The notes beneath the pieces were generated by a model. It saw nothing but the letters and a program-made list of their open reading frames with translations, did no database searches and was not told where the DNA came from. The position numbers and the translations under genes are program-made. Below are positions 8,126-16,630 of a stretch of DNA of 50,674 bases, one piece after another (the stretch's first letter is position 1; each line of letters starts with the position of its first letter). The DNA is from Nocardioides sp. (GTDB lineage: Bacteria; Actinomycetota; Actinomycetes; Propionibacteriales; Nocardioidaceae), in contig JAJAYJ010000061.1 in NCBI GenBank assembly GCA_026786275.1, positions 1 to 50,674 of the forward strand, read 5' to 3'.

Positions 8126-9385
8126 ATGCAGAACCCGGGCCCCAGCCGCCGCACCGTCCTGTCCACCGCCGTCGCCGGAGCCACCGCCGCCGTTGGTGTC
8201 GCCGTCGCCGAGACAATCCCGTCGCTCTCAGCGGCGGCCCTCGAGAACGCCACCGCGGCCGGGCCGATCCTCAAGCCGCTGAGGTCGGACCGGTTCGTCC
8301 TCCTCGACACGAACGCCGAGATGCGCTGGGACTCCGTGCGTACCGGCGACCGGCTCACCGACCAGTCGCACCTGTTCGTGCGCAACCACACCTCGACGCC
8401 GGCGATCCGTCGCGGGGACTACCGGCTGCGGGTCTTCGGCGACGGCCTGGCTCGGCGCCGCGGGGCCACCCGGCGCTCCTTCACCCTCGACGACCTCCAG
8501 AGGCTGCCGCAGACCGAGCTGACCAGCGTGCTCGAGTGCACCGGCAACGGCCGCAGCCTGTTCACGACCCAGCAGGGCGCCTCGACGTCCGGCACCGCCT
8601 GGACCCTCGGTGCGGTCGGTGCGGTGCGCTGGCAGGGAGTGCTGCTGCGCGACCTGCTCGAGCGGGTCGGCCTCGCGCCCGACGCCGTGTCGATCCAGGC
8701 CACCGGTCTGGACGAGGCCTATGTCGCCGACGGCACCGACCACGGCCACGTCCGCCGGCCGTTCGGAATCCGCAAAGCCCTGGACGACGCCCTGCTCGCC
8801 TGGGGCGCGAACGGCCAGGACCTGCTGCCCGACCACGGCTACCCGCTGCGGCTCGTGCTGCCCGGCTGGGTCGGCATCGCCAGCATCAAGTGGCTGGGCT
8901 CGCTGCAGGTCTCCCGCACGGAGCTGAGCTCGCCGTGGAACACGATCTTCTACCGGATGACCGGCGGCGCCTACCCGGCCGACTCCCCGCCCCTCACGCT
9001 CAACCCGGTCCGCTCCGCGTGGCAGCTGCCGTGGCGCGCCACGCTCGCCGCCGGGGCGCGCCACGTGCTGCACGGGCGGTCCTGGAGCGGGACGGCGCCG
9101 GTCACCCGGGTCGAGGTCAGCCTGGACGGCGGCGCGAGCTGGCGGCCCACCACGGTGCGCAGGGCCGAGCACCGCGACCAGCACGAGGACGGGCAGGGGA
9201 GTGGACCGCACGACCGGTCCTGGACGCAGTGGTCGGTGCGGTGGGACGAGCCGACGCCCGGCAGCTACGACCTGCTCGCCCGGGCCACCGACGCGACCGG
9301 TCGTACCCAGCCGCTGGTGGCGGCGTACAACAGTGCGGGATACTTCTTCGACGCGGTGGTGCGGCACCCGGTCACCGTGGGGTGA
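8126..9385 (+). CDS. Tat-exported molybdopterin oxidoreductase, sulfite-oxidase family
   Basis: Predicted exported molybdenum enzyme of the sulfite oxidase family; the substrate cannot be read from sequence. The N-terminus has a twin-arginine signal (SRRTVLSTAVAG) followed by an Ala/Val-rich stretch. The molybdopterin-binding domain spans about residues 80-255, with the Mo-ligating cysteine Cys138 in LECTGNGRS, then the C-terminal dimerisation domain with an Ig-like fold (VEVSLDGGASWRPT). I chose the ATG at 8126 because it gives a compact Tat signal and has a TAACAT box seven bases upstream; ATG at 8117 is possible. The product is 419 residues. No haem domain and no cytochrome or molybdenum-cofactor gene lies next to it, so its electron acceptor is unknown. 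Confidence 0.85.
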   Translation: MQNPGPSRRTVLSTAVAGATAAVGVAVAETIPSLSAAALENATAAGPILKPLRSDRFVLLDTNAEMRWDSVRTGDRLTDQSHLFVRNHTSTPAIRRGDYRLRVFGDGLARRRGATRRSFTLDDLQRLPQTELTSVLECTGNGRSLFTTQQGASTSGTAWTLGAVGAVRWQGVLLRDLLERVGLAPDAVSIQATGLDEAYVADGTDHGHVRRPFGIRKALDDALLAWGANGQDLLPDHGYPLRLVLPGWVGIASIKWLGSLQVSRTELSSPWNTIFYRMTGGAYPADSPPLTLNPVRSAWQLPWRATLAAGARHVLHGRSWSGTAPVTRVEVSLDGGASWRPTTVRRAEHRDQHEDGQGSGPHDRSWTQWSVRWDEPTPGSYDLLARATDATGRTQPLVAAYNSAGYFFDAVVRHPVTVG

Positions 9386-9562
9386 GCCATCGGAACGGGT
9401 CGCTCGGATTGGGCGGCCCGGAGGCGGGCGCGATAGCCTGCGACGGTTGCCCTCGCGGGCGACATCACTGCTGAGAACACCTGCCGTACGACGGCCGCGG
9501 ATCCAGAGTGCCCGGGAGAACAGGCCCCGGCGCGCCGCGCAGCGAACCGAGAGGAGCCCCGC

Positions 9563-9838
9563 ATGTCGATCGGAACCGACGCGGACACCAAGAAGAAGAT
9601 CATGGCCGAGTACGCAACGACCGAGGGTGACACCGGTTCGCCCGAGGTGCAGATCGCGCTGCTGAGCTACCGCATCAGCCACCTGACCGAGCACCTCAAG
9701 GAGCACAAGCACGACCACCACAGCCGTCGTGGTCTGCTGTTGCTCGTCGGTCAGCGCCGCCGCCTGCTGAACTACCTCAACAAGACCGACATCAGCCGAT
9801 ACCGCTCGATGATCGAGCGACTCGGCCTTCGTCGCTGA
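9563..9838 (+). CDS. rpsO: 30S ribosomal protein S15
   Basis: Small-subunit ribosomal protein that binds the central domain of 16S rRNA. The 91-residue product is of normal length and contains the family blocks [28 protein letters not shown] and LLNYL, plus a basic C-terminus ending LGLRR. The start is set by GAGAGGAG seven bases upstream. It is followed by pnp after a 332-base leader, the classic rpsO-pnp order. The 177 bases before it are non-coding and must hold its promoter; TAGCCT at about 9433 is one possible -10. Confidence 0.98.
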   Translation: MSIGTDADTKKKIMAEYATTEGDTGSPEVQIALLSYRISHLTEHLKEHKHDHHSRRGLLLLVGQRRRLLNYLNKTDISRYRSMIERLGLRR

Positions 9839-10170
9839 ACCTGCCGTCCGGGACTTCTGGCTAGTCTGGACCCGGAGCACCCGCACGACCGAAGCGCACG
9901 ACTGAAGCTGCACCACCGAAGAGCGGCGCCAACGGGCGCCGTACAACTCAAGACACACCAGGAGCGACCCGCACGTCCGGGCCCGGTCCTCGGTAGTGGC
10001 CCTCAGGATCCCGAGCGCTCAGGTGAGCGGGGATCTGCGGGCCTCGATCGAAGACCGGCCTCTTCCGCACCAGAGGCGGAAGGCCAGAGGCGGGGTTTCC
10101 TCGAGAGACACTCTCCCGCGCGCCCAGCGGGACGCCGCGGCTCGCTCCGCGAACCCAGAGGACCAAATCT
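9839..10170 (+). promoter_or_regulatory. non-coding rpsO-pnp leader with several hairpins
   Basis: This 332-base stretch has no convincing gene. It holds GGCGCC-AACG-GGCGCC, a seven-base-pair hairpin CTTCCGC/GCGGAAG at 10062-10082 with partly matching flanks, and CGCGG/CCGCG at 10136-10151, ending 19 bases before the pnp start. In several bacteria pnp autoregulates through RNA processing of this leader, so a processing or translational-control role is plausible. A 60-codon ORF (9996-10178) overlaps the pnp start by eight bases but looks like chance. Confidence 0.5.
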
Positions 10171-12408
10171 GTGACTGACTCCCATGTGGAGCCCGTGATC
10201 TCCGCCGTCGAGACGGTGATCGACAACGGCTCGTTCGGCAAGCGCGTCATCAAGTTCGAGACCGGCCTGCTGGCCCGTCAGGCGGCCGGTTCGGTGACCG
10301 CCTACATCGACGACGACACCATGCTGCTCTCGGCCACCACGGCCGGCAAGCACCCCAAGGACCACTTCGACTTCTTCCCCCTCACGATCGACGTCGAGGA
10401 GCGGATGTACGCCGCCGGGCAGATCCCCGGTTCGTTCTTCCGCAGCGAGGGTCGCCCCGGTGAGGACGCGATTCTCACCTGCCGGCTGATCGACCGCCCG
10501 CTGCGCCCGACGTTCAAGAAGGGCCTGCGCAACGAGGTCCAGGTCGTCATCACGGTGATGGCGCTCAACCCCGACCACCCCTACGACGTGCTCGCGATCA
10601 ACGCGGCGTCGCTGTCCACCCAGCTCTCCGGCCTGCCGTTCTCCGGCCCGGTCGGTGGCGTGCGGGTCGCCCTCATCGAGGGCCAGTGGGTGGCGTTCCC
10701 TAACCACAGCCAGCTCGAGAACGCGGTCTTCGACATGGTCGTCGCCGGCCGGGTCACCGAGACCGGTGACGTCGCCATCATGATGGTCGAGGCCGAGGCC
10801 ACCGAGCAGACCTTCGAGCTCGTGTCCTCCGGTACCAAGGCTCCCACCGAGGAGGTTGTCGCCGGCGGTCTCGACGCGGCCAAGCCCTTCATCAAGCAGC
10901 TGTGCCAGGCCCAGGCCGAGCTGGCCAAGGAGGCCGCCAAGCCCGTCCAGGACTTCCCGGTCTTCCTGGACTACGAGGACGACGTGTACGACGCCGTCGA
11001 GTCCGCCGTGCGCGCCGAGACCGTGGCTGCGATGACCATCGTGGCCAAGCTGGAGCGCGAGGAGAAGCTCGACGTCATCAAGGCGGGCTTGCTCGACTCC
11101 CTCGGCGCCCGGTTCGAGGGTCGCGAGAAGGAGATCGGCGCGGCGTTCCGCTCGCTGAACAAGTCCGTCATGCGCGAGCGCGTCCTGCGCGACAAGATCC
11201 GCATGGACGGGCGCGGCCTGGCCGACATCCGTCCGCTGCACGCCGAGGTCGCGGTCATCCCCCGCGTGCACGGCTCGGCCCTGTTCGAGCGCGGCGAGAC
11301 CCAGATCCTCGGGGTCACCACGCTCAACATGCTGACCCTGGAGCAGAAGCTCGACACGCTCTCCCCGGAGAAGTCGCGGCGCTACATGCACAAGTACGTC
11401 TTCCCGCCGTTCTCCACCGGCGAGACCGGCCGCGTGGGCTCGCCCAAGCGCCGCGAGGTCGGCCACGGCGCGCTGGCCCGTCGGGCGCTGCTGCCGGTGC
11501 TGCCCTCGCGCGAGGAGTTCCCCTACGCGATCCGCCAGCTCTCCGAGGCGATGGGCTCCAACGGGTCGACCTCGATGGGCTCGGTCTGCGCCTCCACCAT
11601 GTCGCTGCTGCAGGCCGGGGTGCCGCTCAAGGCAGCCGTCGCCGGCATCGCGATGGGTCTGATCTCGGGTGAGGTCGACGGCAAGCTCGAGTACGTCGCC
11701 CTGACCGACATCCTCGGGGCCGAGGACGCCTTCGGCGACATGGACTTCAAGGTCGCCGGCACCCGGGAGTTCGTGACCGCGCTCCAGCTCGACACCAAGC
11801 TCGACGGCATCCCGGCCGAGGTCCTCGGGGCCGCGCTCAACCAAGCCAAGGACGCGCGTCTCGCGATCCTCGAGGTCATGGGCGAGGCCATCGACGCCCC
11901 CGAGGAGATGTCGCTGCACGCCCCCCGGATCATCACGGTCCGCATCCCGGTCGACAAGATCGGTGAGGTGATCGGTCCCAAGGGCAAGGTCATCAATCAG
12001 ATCCAGGACGACACCGGCGCGACCCTGTCGATCGAGGACGACGGCACCATCTACATCGGTGCCACCAACGGCGAGGCCGCCGAGGCCGCCAAGGCCGCGG
12101 TCAACGCGATCGCCAACCCGACCATGCCCGAGATCGGCGAGCGCTACCTCGGCACCGTCGTCAAGACGACCAACTTCGGTGCGTTCGTCTCGCTGATGCC
12201 CGGCAAGGACGGTCTGCTGCACATCAGCAAGCTGCGCTCGCTGGCCGGCGGCAAGCGGGTCGAGGCCGTCGAGGACGTGCTCTCGGTGGGACAGAAGGTC
12301 CAGGTGCAGATCGCCGAGATCGACGACCGCGGCAAGCTCTCGCTGGTCCCCGTCGTCGAGGACGGCGCCTCCGACACGGAGGCCGCCGAGGAGACGGTCG
12401 AGGTCTGA
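10171..12408 (+). CDS. pnp: polyribonucleotide nucleotidyltransferase (PNPase / GPSI)
   Basis: Phosphorolytic 3'-5' exoribonuclease central to mRNA turnover; actinobacterial versions were also described as guanosine pentaphosphate synthetase I. Over 745 residues: first RNase PH domain (about 20-150; [14 protein letters not shown]), all-alpha linker (about 245-330), catalytic second RNase PH domain (about 335-560; [18 protein letters not shown]), KH domain near 590-650 (VIGPKGKVI) and S1 domain near 656-725 ([13 protein letters not shown]). The GTG start has AGAGGA eight bases upstream. It continues into the M16 peptidase gene only eight bases later, so those two are likely co-transcribed. Confidence 0.98.
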   Translation: MTDSHVEPVISAVETVIDNGSFGKRVIKFETGLLARQAAGSVTAYIDDDTMLLSATTAGKHPKDHFDFFPLTIDVEERMYAAGQIPGSFFRSEGRPGEDAILTCRLIDRPLRPTFKKGLRNEVQVVITVMALNPDHPYDVLAINAASLSTQLSGLPFSGPVGGVRVALIEGQWVAFPNHSQLENAVFDMVVAGRVTETGDVAIMMVEAEATEQTFELVSSGTKAPTEEVVAGGLDAAKPFIKQLCQAQAELAKEAAKPVQDFPVFLDYEDDVYDAVESAVRAETVAAMTIVAKLEREEKLDVIKAGLLDSLGARFEGREKEIGAAFRSLNKSVMRERVLRDKIRMDGRGLADIRPLHAEVAVIPRVHGSALFERGETQILGVTTLNMLTLEQKLDTLSPEKSRRYMHKYVFPPFSTGETGRVGSPKRREVGHGALARRALLPVLPSREEFPYAIRQLSEAMGSNGSTSMGSVCASTMSLLQAGVPLKAAVAGIAMGLISGEVDGKLEYVALTDILGAEDAFGDMDFKVAGTREFVTALQLDTKLDGIPAEVLGAALNQAKDARLAILEVMGEAIDAPEEMSLHAPRIITVRIPVDKIGEVIGPKGKVINQIQDDTGATLSIEDDGTIYIGATNGEAAEAAKAAVNAIANPTMPEIGERYLGTVVKTTNFGAFVSLMPGKDGLLHISKLRSLAGGKRVEAVEDVLSVGQKVQVQIAEIDDRGKLSLVPVVEDGASDTEAAEETVEV

Positions 12409-12416
12409 GCTCCCTG

Positions 12417-13799
12417 ATGTCGCACCGCACCACCACGACGACCGGTCGGCAGGCAGCTGCCGGCCGGTCGTCGGCGTCAGCCTGGGCCTCGGGTCAGAAG
12501 GTCGGCACCACCCGGACGCTGCAGACCGCCACCGACGGCGACGGGCAGGTCACCTCGCGGGTCCGTCGTACGGTCCTGCCCGGGGGCCTGCGGGTGGTGA
12601 CCGAGCACCTCGTCGGCGCCCGCTCGGCGGCCATCGGGGTGTGGGTCGGCGTGGGCTCGCGTGACGAGACGGCGCGCCTGCACGGCGCCTCCCACTTCCT
12701 GGAGCACCTGCTCTTCAAGGGCACCGCCGAACGCTCCGCCCTCGACATCTCGATCGCGCTCGACGCGGTGGGCGGCGAGTTCAACGCCTTCACCGCCAAG
12801 GAGTACACCTGCTTCCACGCCCGGGTCCTCGACGAGGACCTGCCGCTGGCCGTCGACGTGATCGGCAACATGATCACGGGCTCGTTGATCACGGCCGAGG
12901 ACGTCGAGGCGGAGCGTGACGTGATCCTCGACGAGATCGCGATGCACGACGACGACCCCGACGACGTGGTGCACCACCTCTTCGCCGAGCAGGCGTGGGG
13001 CCCAGACACCCCGCTGGGGCGGGGGATCGCCGGCACCGAGGCCTCCATCGCGGCCCTCACCCGCGACCAGATCCGTCGCTTCTACCGGCGGCACTACCGG
13101 CCCGCCACCATGGTCGTCGCGGTCGCCGGCAACCTCGACCACGCGACCGTGGTCCGACAGGTGCGCGCGGCGTTCGGCCGCCGTGGCTTCCTGTCCGGTG
13201 ACGAGGCTCCGGTGGCGCCCCGCGGGGCTGGGCGCCACGTGCGGGTGCGCGCCGGCCAGGTCAGTGCGATCCGGCCCTTCGAGCAGGTCAACATCGTGCT
13301 GGGCGTGCCGGGCCTGACCCGGCGCGACGAGCGGCGCTACGCCCTCGGTGTGCTGAACACCGCGCTCGGGGGCGGTACGTCGAGCCGGCTGTTCCAGGAG
13401 GTCCGCGAGGTCCGCGGGCTGGCCTACTCCGTCTTCTCCTTCGCCAGCCACCACGCGGACTCCGGCCTGGTGGGGGTCTCGGTGGGGTGCCTGCCCAGCA
13501 AGGTCGACGAGGTGCTCGCCGTGGTCCGCACCGAGCTGAGCCGGGTCGCCGCCCACGGCATCACCGCCGAGGAGCTGCGGCGCGGCAAGGGGATGCTGCG
13601 CGGGGGCCTGGTCCTGGGTCTGGAGGACACCGGCTCACGGATGTCACGGATCGGCAAGGCCGAGCTGATGCACGACGAGCTGCTCGGCATCGACGAGGTG
13701 CTGGCCCGGATCGAGGCGGTCACCCTCGAGGAGGCCAATACCCTGGCCGCCGCCGTCTTCAGCGGGCCCGAGATCCTGGCCGTCGTCGGTCCGAGGTGA
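12417..13799 (+). CDS. M16-family (insulinase/processing-peptidase-like) zinc protease
   Basis: Predicted cytoplasmic zinc metalloprotease. The inverted zinc motif HxxEH is intact (ASHFLEHLLFKGT, His93, Glu96, His97), with a downstream glutamate ligand near residue 173 (VILDEIAMHDDD). The second M16 half carries the usual LGGGTSSRLFQEVREVRGL block. Length of 460 residues is normal for single-chain bacterial members. The first 45 residues are a poorly conserved Thr/Ala/Ser-rich leader, so a later start is possible, but the ATG at 12417 follows the pnp stop directly. Linkage of pnp, this protease and dapB is common in actinobacteria. No physiological substrate can be assigned. Confidence 0.93.
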   Translation: MSHRTTTTTGRQAAAGRSSASAWASGQKVGTTRTLQTATDGDGQVTSRVRRTVLPGGLRVVTEHLVGARSAAIGVWVGVGSRDETARLHGASHFLEHLLFKGTAERSALDISIALDAVGGEFNAFTAKEYTCFHARVLDEDLPLAVDVIGNMITGSLITAEDVEAERDVILDEIAMHDDDPDDVVHHLFAEQAWGPDTPLGRGIAGTEASIAALTRDQIRRFYRRHYRPATMVVAVAGNLDHATVVRQVRAAFGRRGFLSGDEAPVAPRGAGRHVRVRAGQVSAIRPFEQVNIVLGVPGLTRRDERRYALGVLNTALGGGTSSRLFQEVREVRGLAYSVFSFASHHADSGLVGVSVGCLPSKVDEVLAVVRTELSRVAAHGITAEELRRGKGMLRGGLVLGLEDTGSRMSRIGKAELMHDELLGIDEVLARIEAVTLEEANTLAAAVFSGPEILAVVGPR

Positions 13800-13808
13800 G
13801 GCCGCAGC

Positions 13809-13843
13809 CCGGTCGCGCGCGGGTCGTCGCCGGCCGCGACCGG
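13809..13843. terminator. bidirectional terminator-like hairpin
   Basis: CCGGTCGCG and CGCGACCGG form a perfect nine-base-pair stem with a 17-base loop in the short gap between two convergent genes. There is no T-run, as is common in GC-rich actinobacteria. Confidence 0.5.
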
Positions 13844-13853
13844 CCAGGGCTCG

Positions 13854-14375
13854 CTAGCCCAGACGCTTGCCGATGATCCCGATCACGGCGCGCGAGGGCT
13901 GCTCGACGACGGAGACGCTGAAGCCTCCCTGGGACAGGGCCGCCGAGGCCCCGGCGACCACCGTCGGCATCTGGTCGGGGAACTTCGTCTCGTAGAACAG
14001 GAAGACCGAGCCGCCCGGCACCACCCGCTCATGGATCAGGGCCACCTCGTCGGCGCAGTCGCGGACCCAGAACAGGTTGACGTTAAACGCGAAGACCTTG
14101 TGCAGCCGCTTGACCGGCACGCGCAGCGTCGCCAGGTCGATCTGGCGCACGGTGAGCCGCCCGCTGCTGACGTAGCGAGCGCACCGGCGCTTGGTGCGGT
14201 CGACACCCGACTCGGAGCGGTCGATCGCGAAGAGCTTGCCGGTCTCGAGGCGACTGCAGATCGCTTCGGCCCCCGCGCCGGGCCCGCACCCGATCTCGAG
14301 GACGTGGTCGGAGGGCTGGACGTCCATGTAGTCCACCGCCCACCGGATCCGCGTGGGAATCGACTGCACGGCCAT
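13854..14375 (-). CDS. class I SAM-dependent methyltransferase
   Basis: Small methyltransferase of 173 residues with unknown substrate. Motif I for S-adenosylmethionine binding is clear (VLEIGCGPGAG, residues 25-35), followed by the acidic end of strand 2 (FAIDRSESG) and a motif II/III region (VFAFNVNLFWVRD). The track ORF starts far upstream, but the part before ATG 14375 is a shadow of dapB; GTG two codons earlier is an alternative start. It is transcribed against the M16 peptidase and divergent from dapB, so it stands alone. Confidence 0.85.
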   Translation of the reverse strand: MAVQSIPTRIRWAVDYMDVQPSDHVLEIGCGPGAGAEAICSRLETGKLFAIDRSESGVDRTKRRCARYVSSGRLTVRQIDLATLRVPVKRLHKVFAFNVNLFWVRDCADEVALIHERVVPGGSVFLFYETKFPDQMPTVVAGASAALSQGGFSVSVVEQPSRAVIGIIGKRLG

Positions 14376-14411
14376 GCCCACAGCCTGCCAGAAACCAGCC
14401 GACGTTGCTGA

Positions 14412-15280
<869 letters not shown>

Positions 15281-15326
15281 ACGGTGCGGCGTCAGCTCGC
15301 CCGCCGGCCCGCCCCACCGCCGGGGA

Positions 15327-16385
15327 TCAGGGTTCGACGGTCACCTTGATCGCCTCGCCGCTCTTGACCAGGTCGAAGGCCTCCAGGGCCCGCTCGAGCG
15401 GGATGTGGGCGGTGATCAGGTCCTTGACCGGGACCTGGCCCGACGAGATGTACTGCAGGGCCCGCTTGTTGTGCTCAGGGGCGGAGCCGTTGGCCCCGTG
15501 GATGTGCAGCTGGCGGTAGTGCACGACGTTGGAGTCGCAGGTGATGGTCGGGTTGGTCTTGGGCAGGCCGCCGAAGAAGGAGATCCGGCCGTTGCGCGCC
15601 GCCATCGCGATGGCCTGCTCCTGGGTGACCCCTGCCGCGGTGGCGGTGATCACGACGTCGGCCCCCCGCCCGTCGGTGAGGGCCAGGACCCGCTCGACCA
15701 CGTCGACCTCGGCGCCGTTGATGACCTCGTCGGGCTGGACCGCGTCGGCCGACATCGCGAGCCGCTCGGCGTTGACGTCGATCAGGAAGACCTTGCCCAC
15801 CTTGTGCACGCCACGAGCGATCCGGATGTGCATGCAGCCGATCGGGCCGGCACCGAAGACGACCACGGTGTCACCCTCCTCGATGCCCATCAGCTCCTGG
15901 GCGTTGATCGCGCAGGCGAAGGGCTCGGCCGCCGACGCCTCGTCGTAGCCCACGTTGTCGGGGATCCGGTTGAGGCCGTCGACCTTGAGCACCTGCTTCG
16001 GCACGATCATGTACTCCGCGAACCCGCCGTCGTACTGGTAGCCGACCGACGTCTGGTTCTGGCAGACCGCCATCCAGCCCTTGTTGCACTCGTAGCAGTC
16101 GCCGCACGGCACGGCCGCGATCACCTGGGCGCGGTCGCCGACCTGCCACCCCCCGCCGTACGTCGCCTCGACGTCGGCGCCGACCTCGACGACCTCGCCG
16201 GCGATCTCGTGGCCGATCGTCCGCGGCGGGGTGAGGTTCTGGTGACCGTTGTGGAATATCTTCACGTCGGTGCCGCAGGTGGAGCAGTTCTTCACCTTGA
16301 GCTTGATCTCGTCCGGGCCGCACTCGGGCTCCGCGACGTCCTCGAGCCGGACGTCCTCGGGAGCGTAGAACCGCAGGGCCTTCAT
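15327..16385 (-). CDS. zinc-dependent medium-chain dehydrogenase, polyol/threonine dehydrogenase type
   Basis: Predicted NAD(P)-dependent dehydrogenase of the zinc MDR superfamily, resembling sorbitol or threonine dehydrogenases. Catalytic zinc ligands are Cys37 (CGTD) and His59-Glu60 (IGHEIAG). The structural zinc site is complete: Cys94, Cys97, Cys100 and Cys108. The nucleotide-binding loop is VVVFGAGPIGCM (about 173-184). The start has GGAGG six bases upstream. It is divergent from a mannitol-type PTS permease and no mtlD-like gene is nearby, so a polyol or polyol-phosphate substrate is the best guess. The 352-residue length is normal. The family is certain; the substrate is inferred. Confidence 0.88.
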   Translation of the reverse strand: MKALRFYAPEDVRLEDVAEPECGPDEIKLKVKNCSTCGTDVKIFHNGHQNLTPPRTIGHEIAGEVVEVGADVEATYGGGWQVGDRAQVIAAVPCGDCYECNKGWMAVCQNQTSVGYQYDGGFAEYMIVPKQVLKVDGLNRIPDNVGYDEASAAEPFACAINAQELMGIEEGDTVVVFGAGPIGCMHIRIARGVHKVGKVFLIDVNAERLAMSADAVQPDEVINGAEVDVVERVLALTDGRGADVVITATAAGVTQEQAIAMAARNGRISFFGGLPKTNPTITCDSNVVHYRQLHIHGANGSAPEHNKRALQYISSGQVPVKDLITAHIPLERALEAFDLVKSGEAIKVTVEP

Positions 16386-16505
16386 CGTGTCCTCCAGGAG
16401 TGGGGTAGGTCGTCGCCGTCACTCTAGGGCGAGCATCAGCGTTACGTCGACGCGCGAGCGTACGTCATTTACGTTGATCTCCTTGTGAACGTGTTGGTTT
16501 TAGGG

Positions 16506-16524
16506 GTCTTGACGTGCTCAAGAC
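16506..16524. promoter_or_regulatory. inverted repeat over the -35 of the polyol PTS promoter
   Basis: GTCTTGA-CGTGC-TCAAGAC is a perfect seven-base inverted repeat with a five-base spacer, and the -35 hexamer lies inside it. This is the expected position for a repressor operator. No regulator gene lies next to the pair, so the binding protein is unknown. Confidence 0.6.
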
Positions 16525-16537
16525 GGGGAGATATAAA
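16509..16537 (+). promoter_or_regulatory. promoter of the mannitol-type PTS gene
   Basis: TTGACG (16509-16514) and TATAAA (16532-16537) are separated by exactly 17 bases, close to the sigma-70 consensus and the best canonical promoter in the window. The predicted start near 16544 gives a leader of about 87 bases before the ATG at 16631. Confidence 0.75.
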
Positions 16538-16539
16538 GG

Positions 16540-16561
16540 CAATCACAGATTCTCGTGATTG
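16540..16561. promoter_or_regulatory. second inverted repeat at the predicted transcription start
   Basis: CAATCAC-N8-GTGATTG is a perfect seven-base inverted repeat lying at about +1 of the PTS promoter. It could be a second operator or an mRNA hairpin at the 5' end. Confidence 0.5.
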
Positions 16562-16630
16562 GCGTCACATGCGTCAGCCACAGTCAGGTCACGGTCGCCG
16601 GCGTCGTCCGGCCGTTCGAGGAAGGTCGTC

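Noticed and set aside
9996-10178. A 60-codon leader ORF overlapping the pnp start by eight bases
   Set aside because: Possible coupling was considered, but it has no ribosome binding site and no family-like sequence; the structured leader explains the region better.
10003-12222. A 739-codon minus-strand ORF antisense to pnp
   Set aside because: Leucine/Asp/Gly/His-rich shadow typical of high-GC genomes; pnp is unambiguous.
16437-16478. A nine-codon minus-strand ORF with AAGGAG upstream in the dehydrogenase leader
   Set aside because: Too short to support. It has no amino-acid bias suggesting attenuation, and it lies upstream of the likely dehydrogenase promoter.
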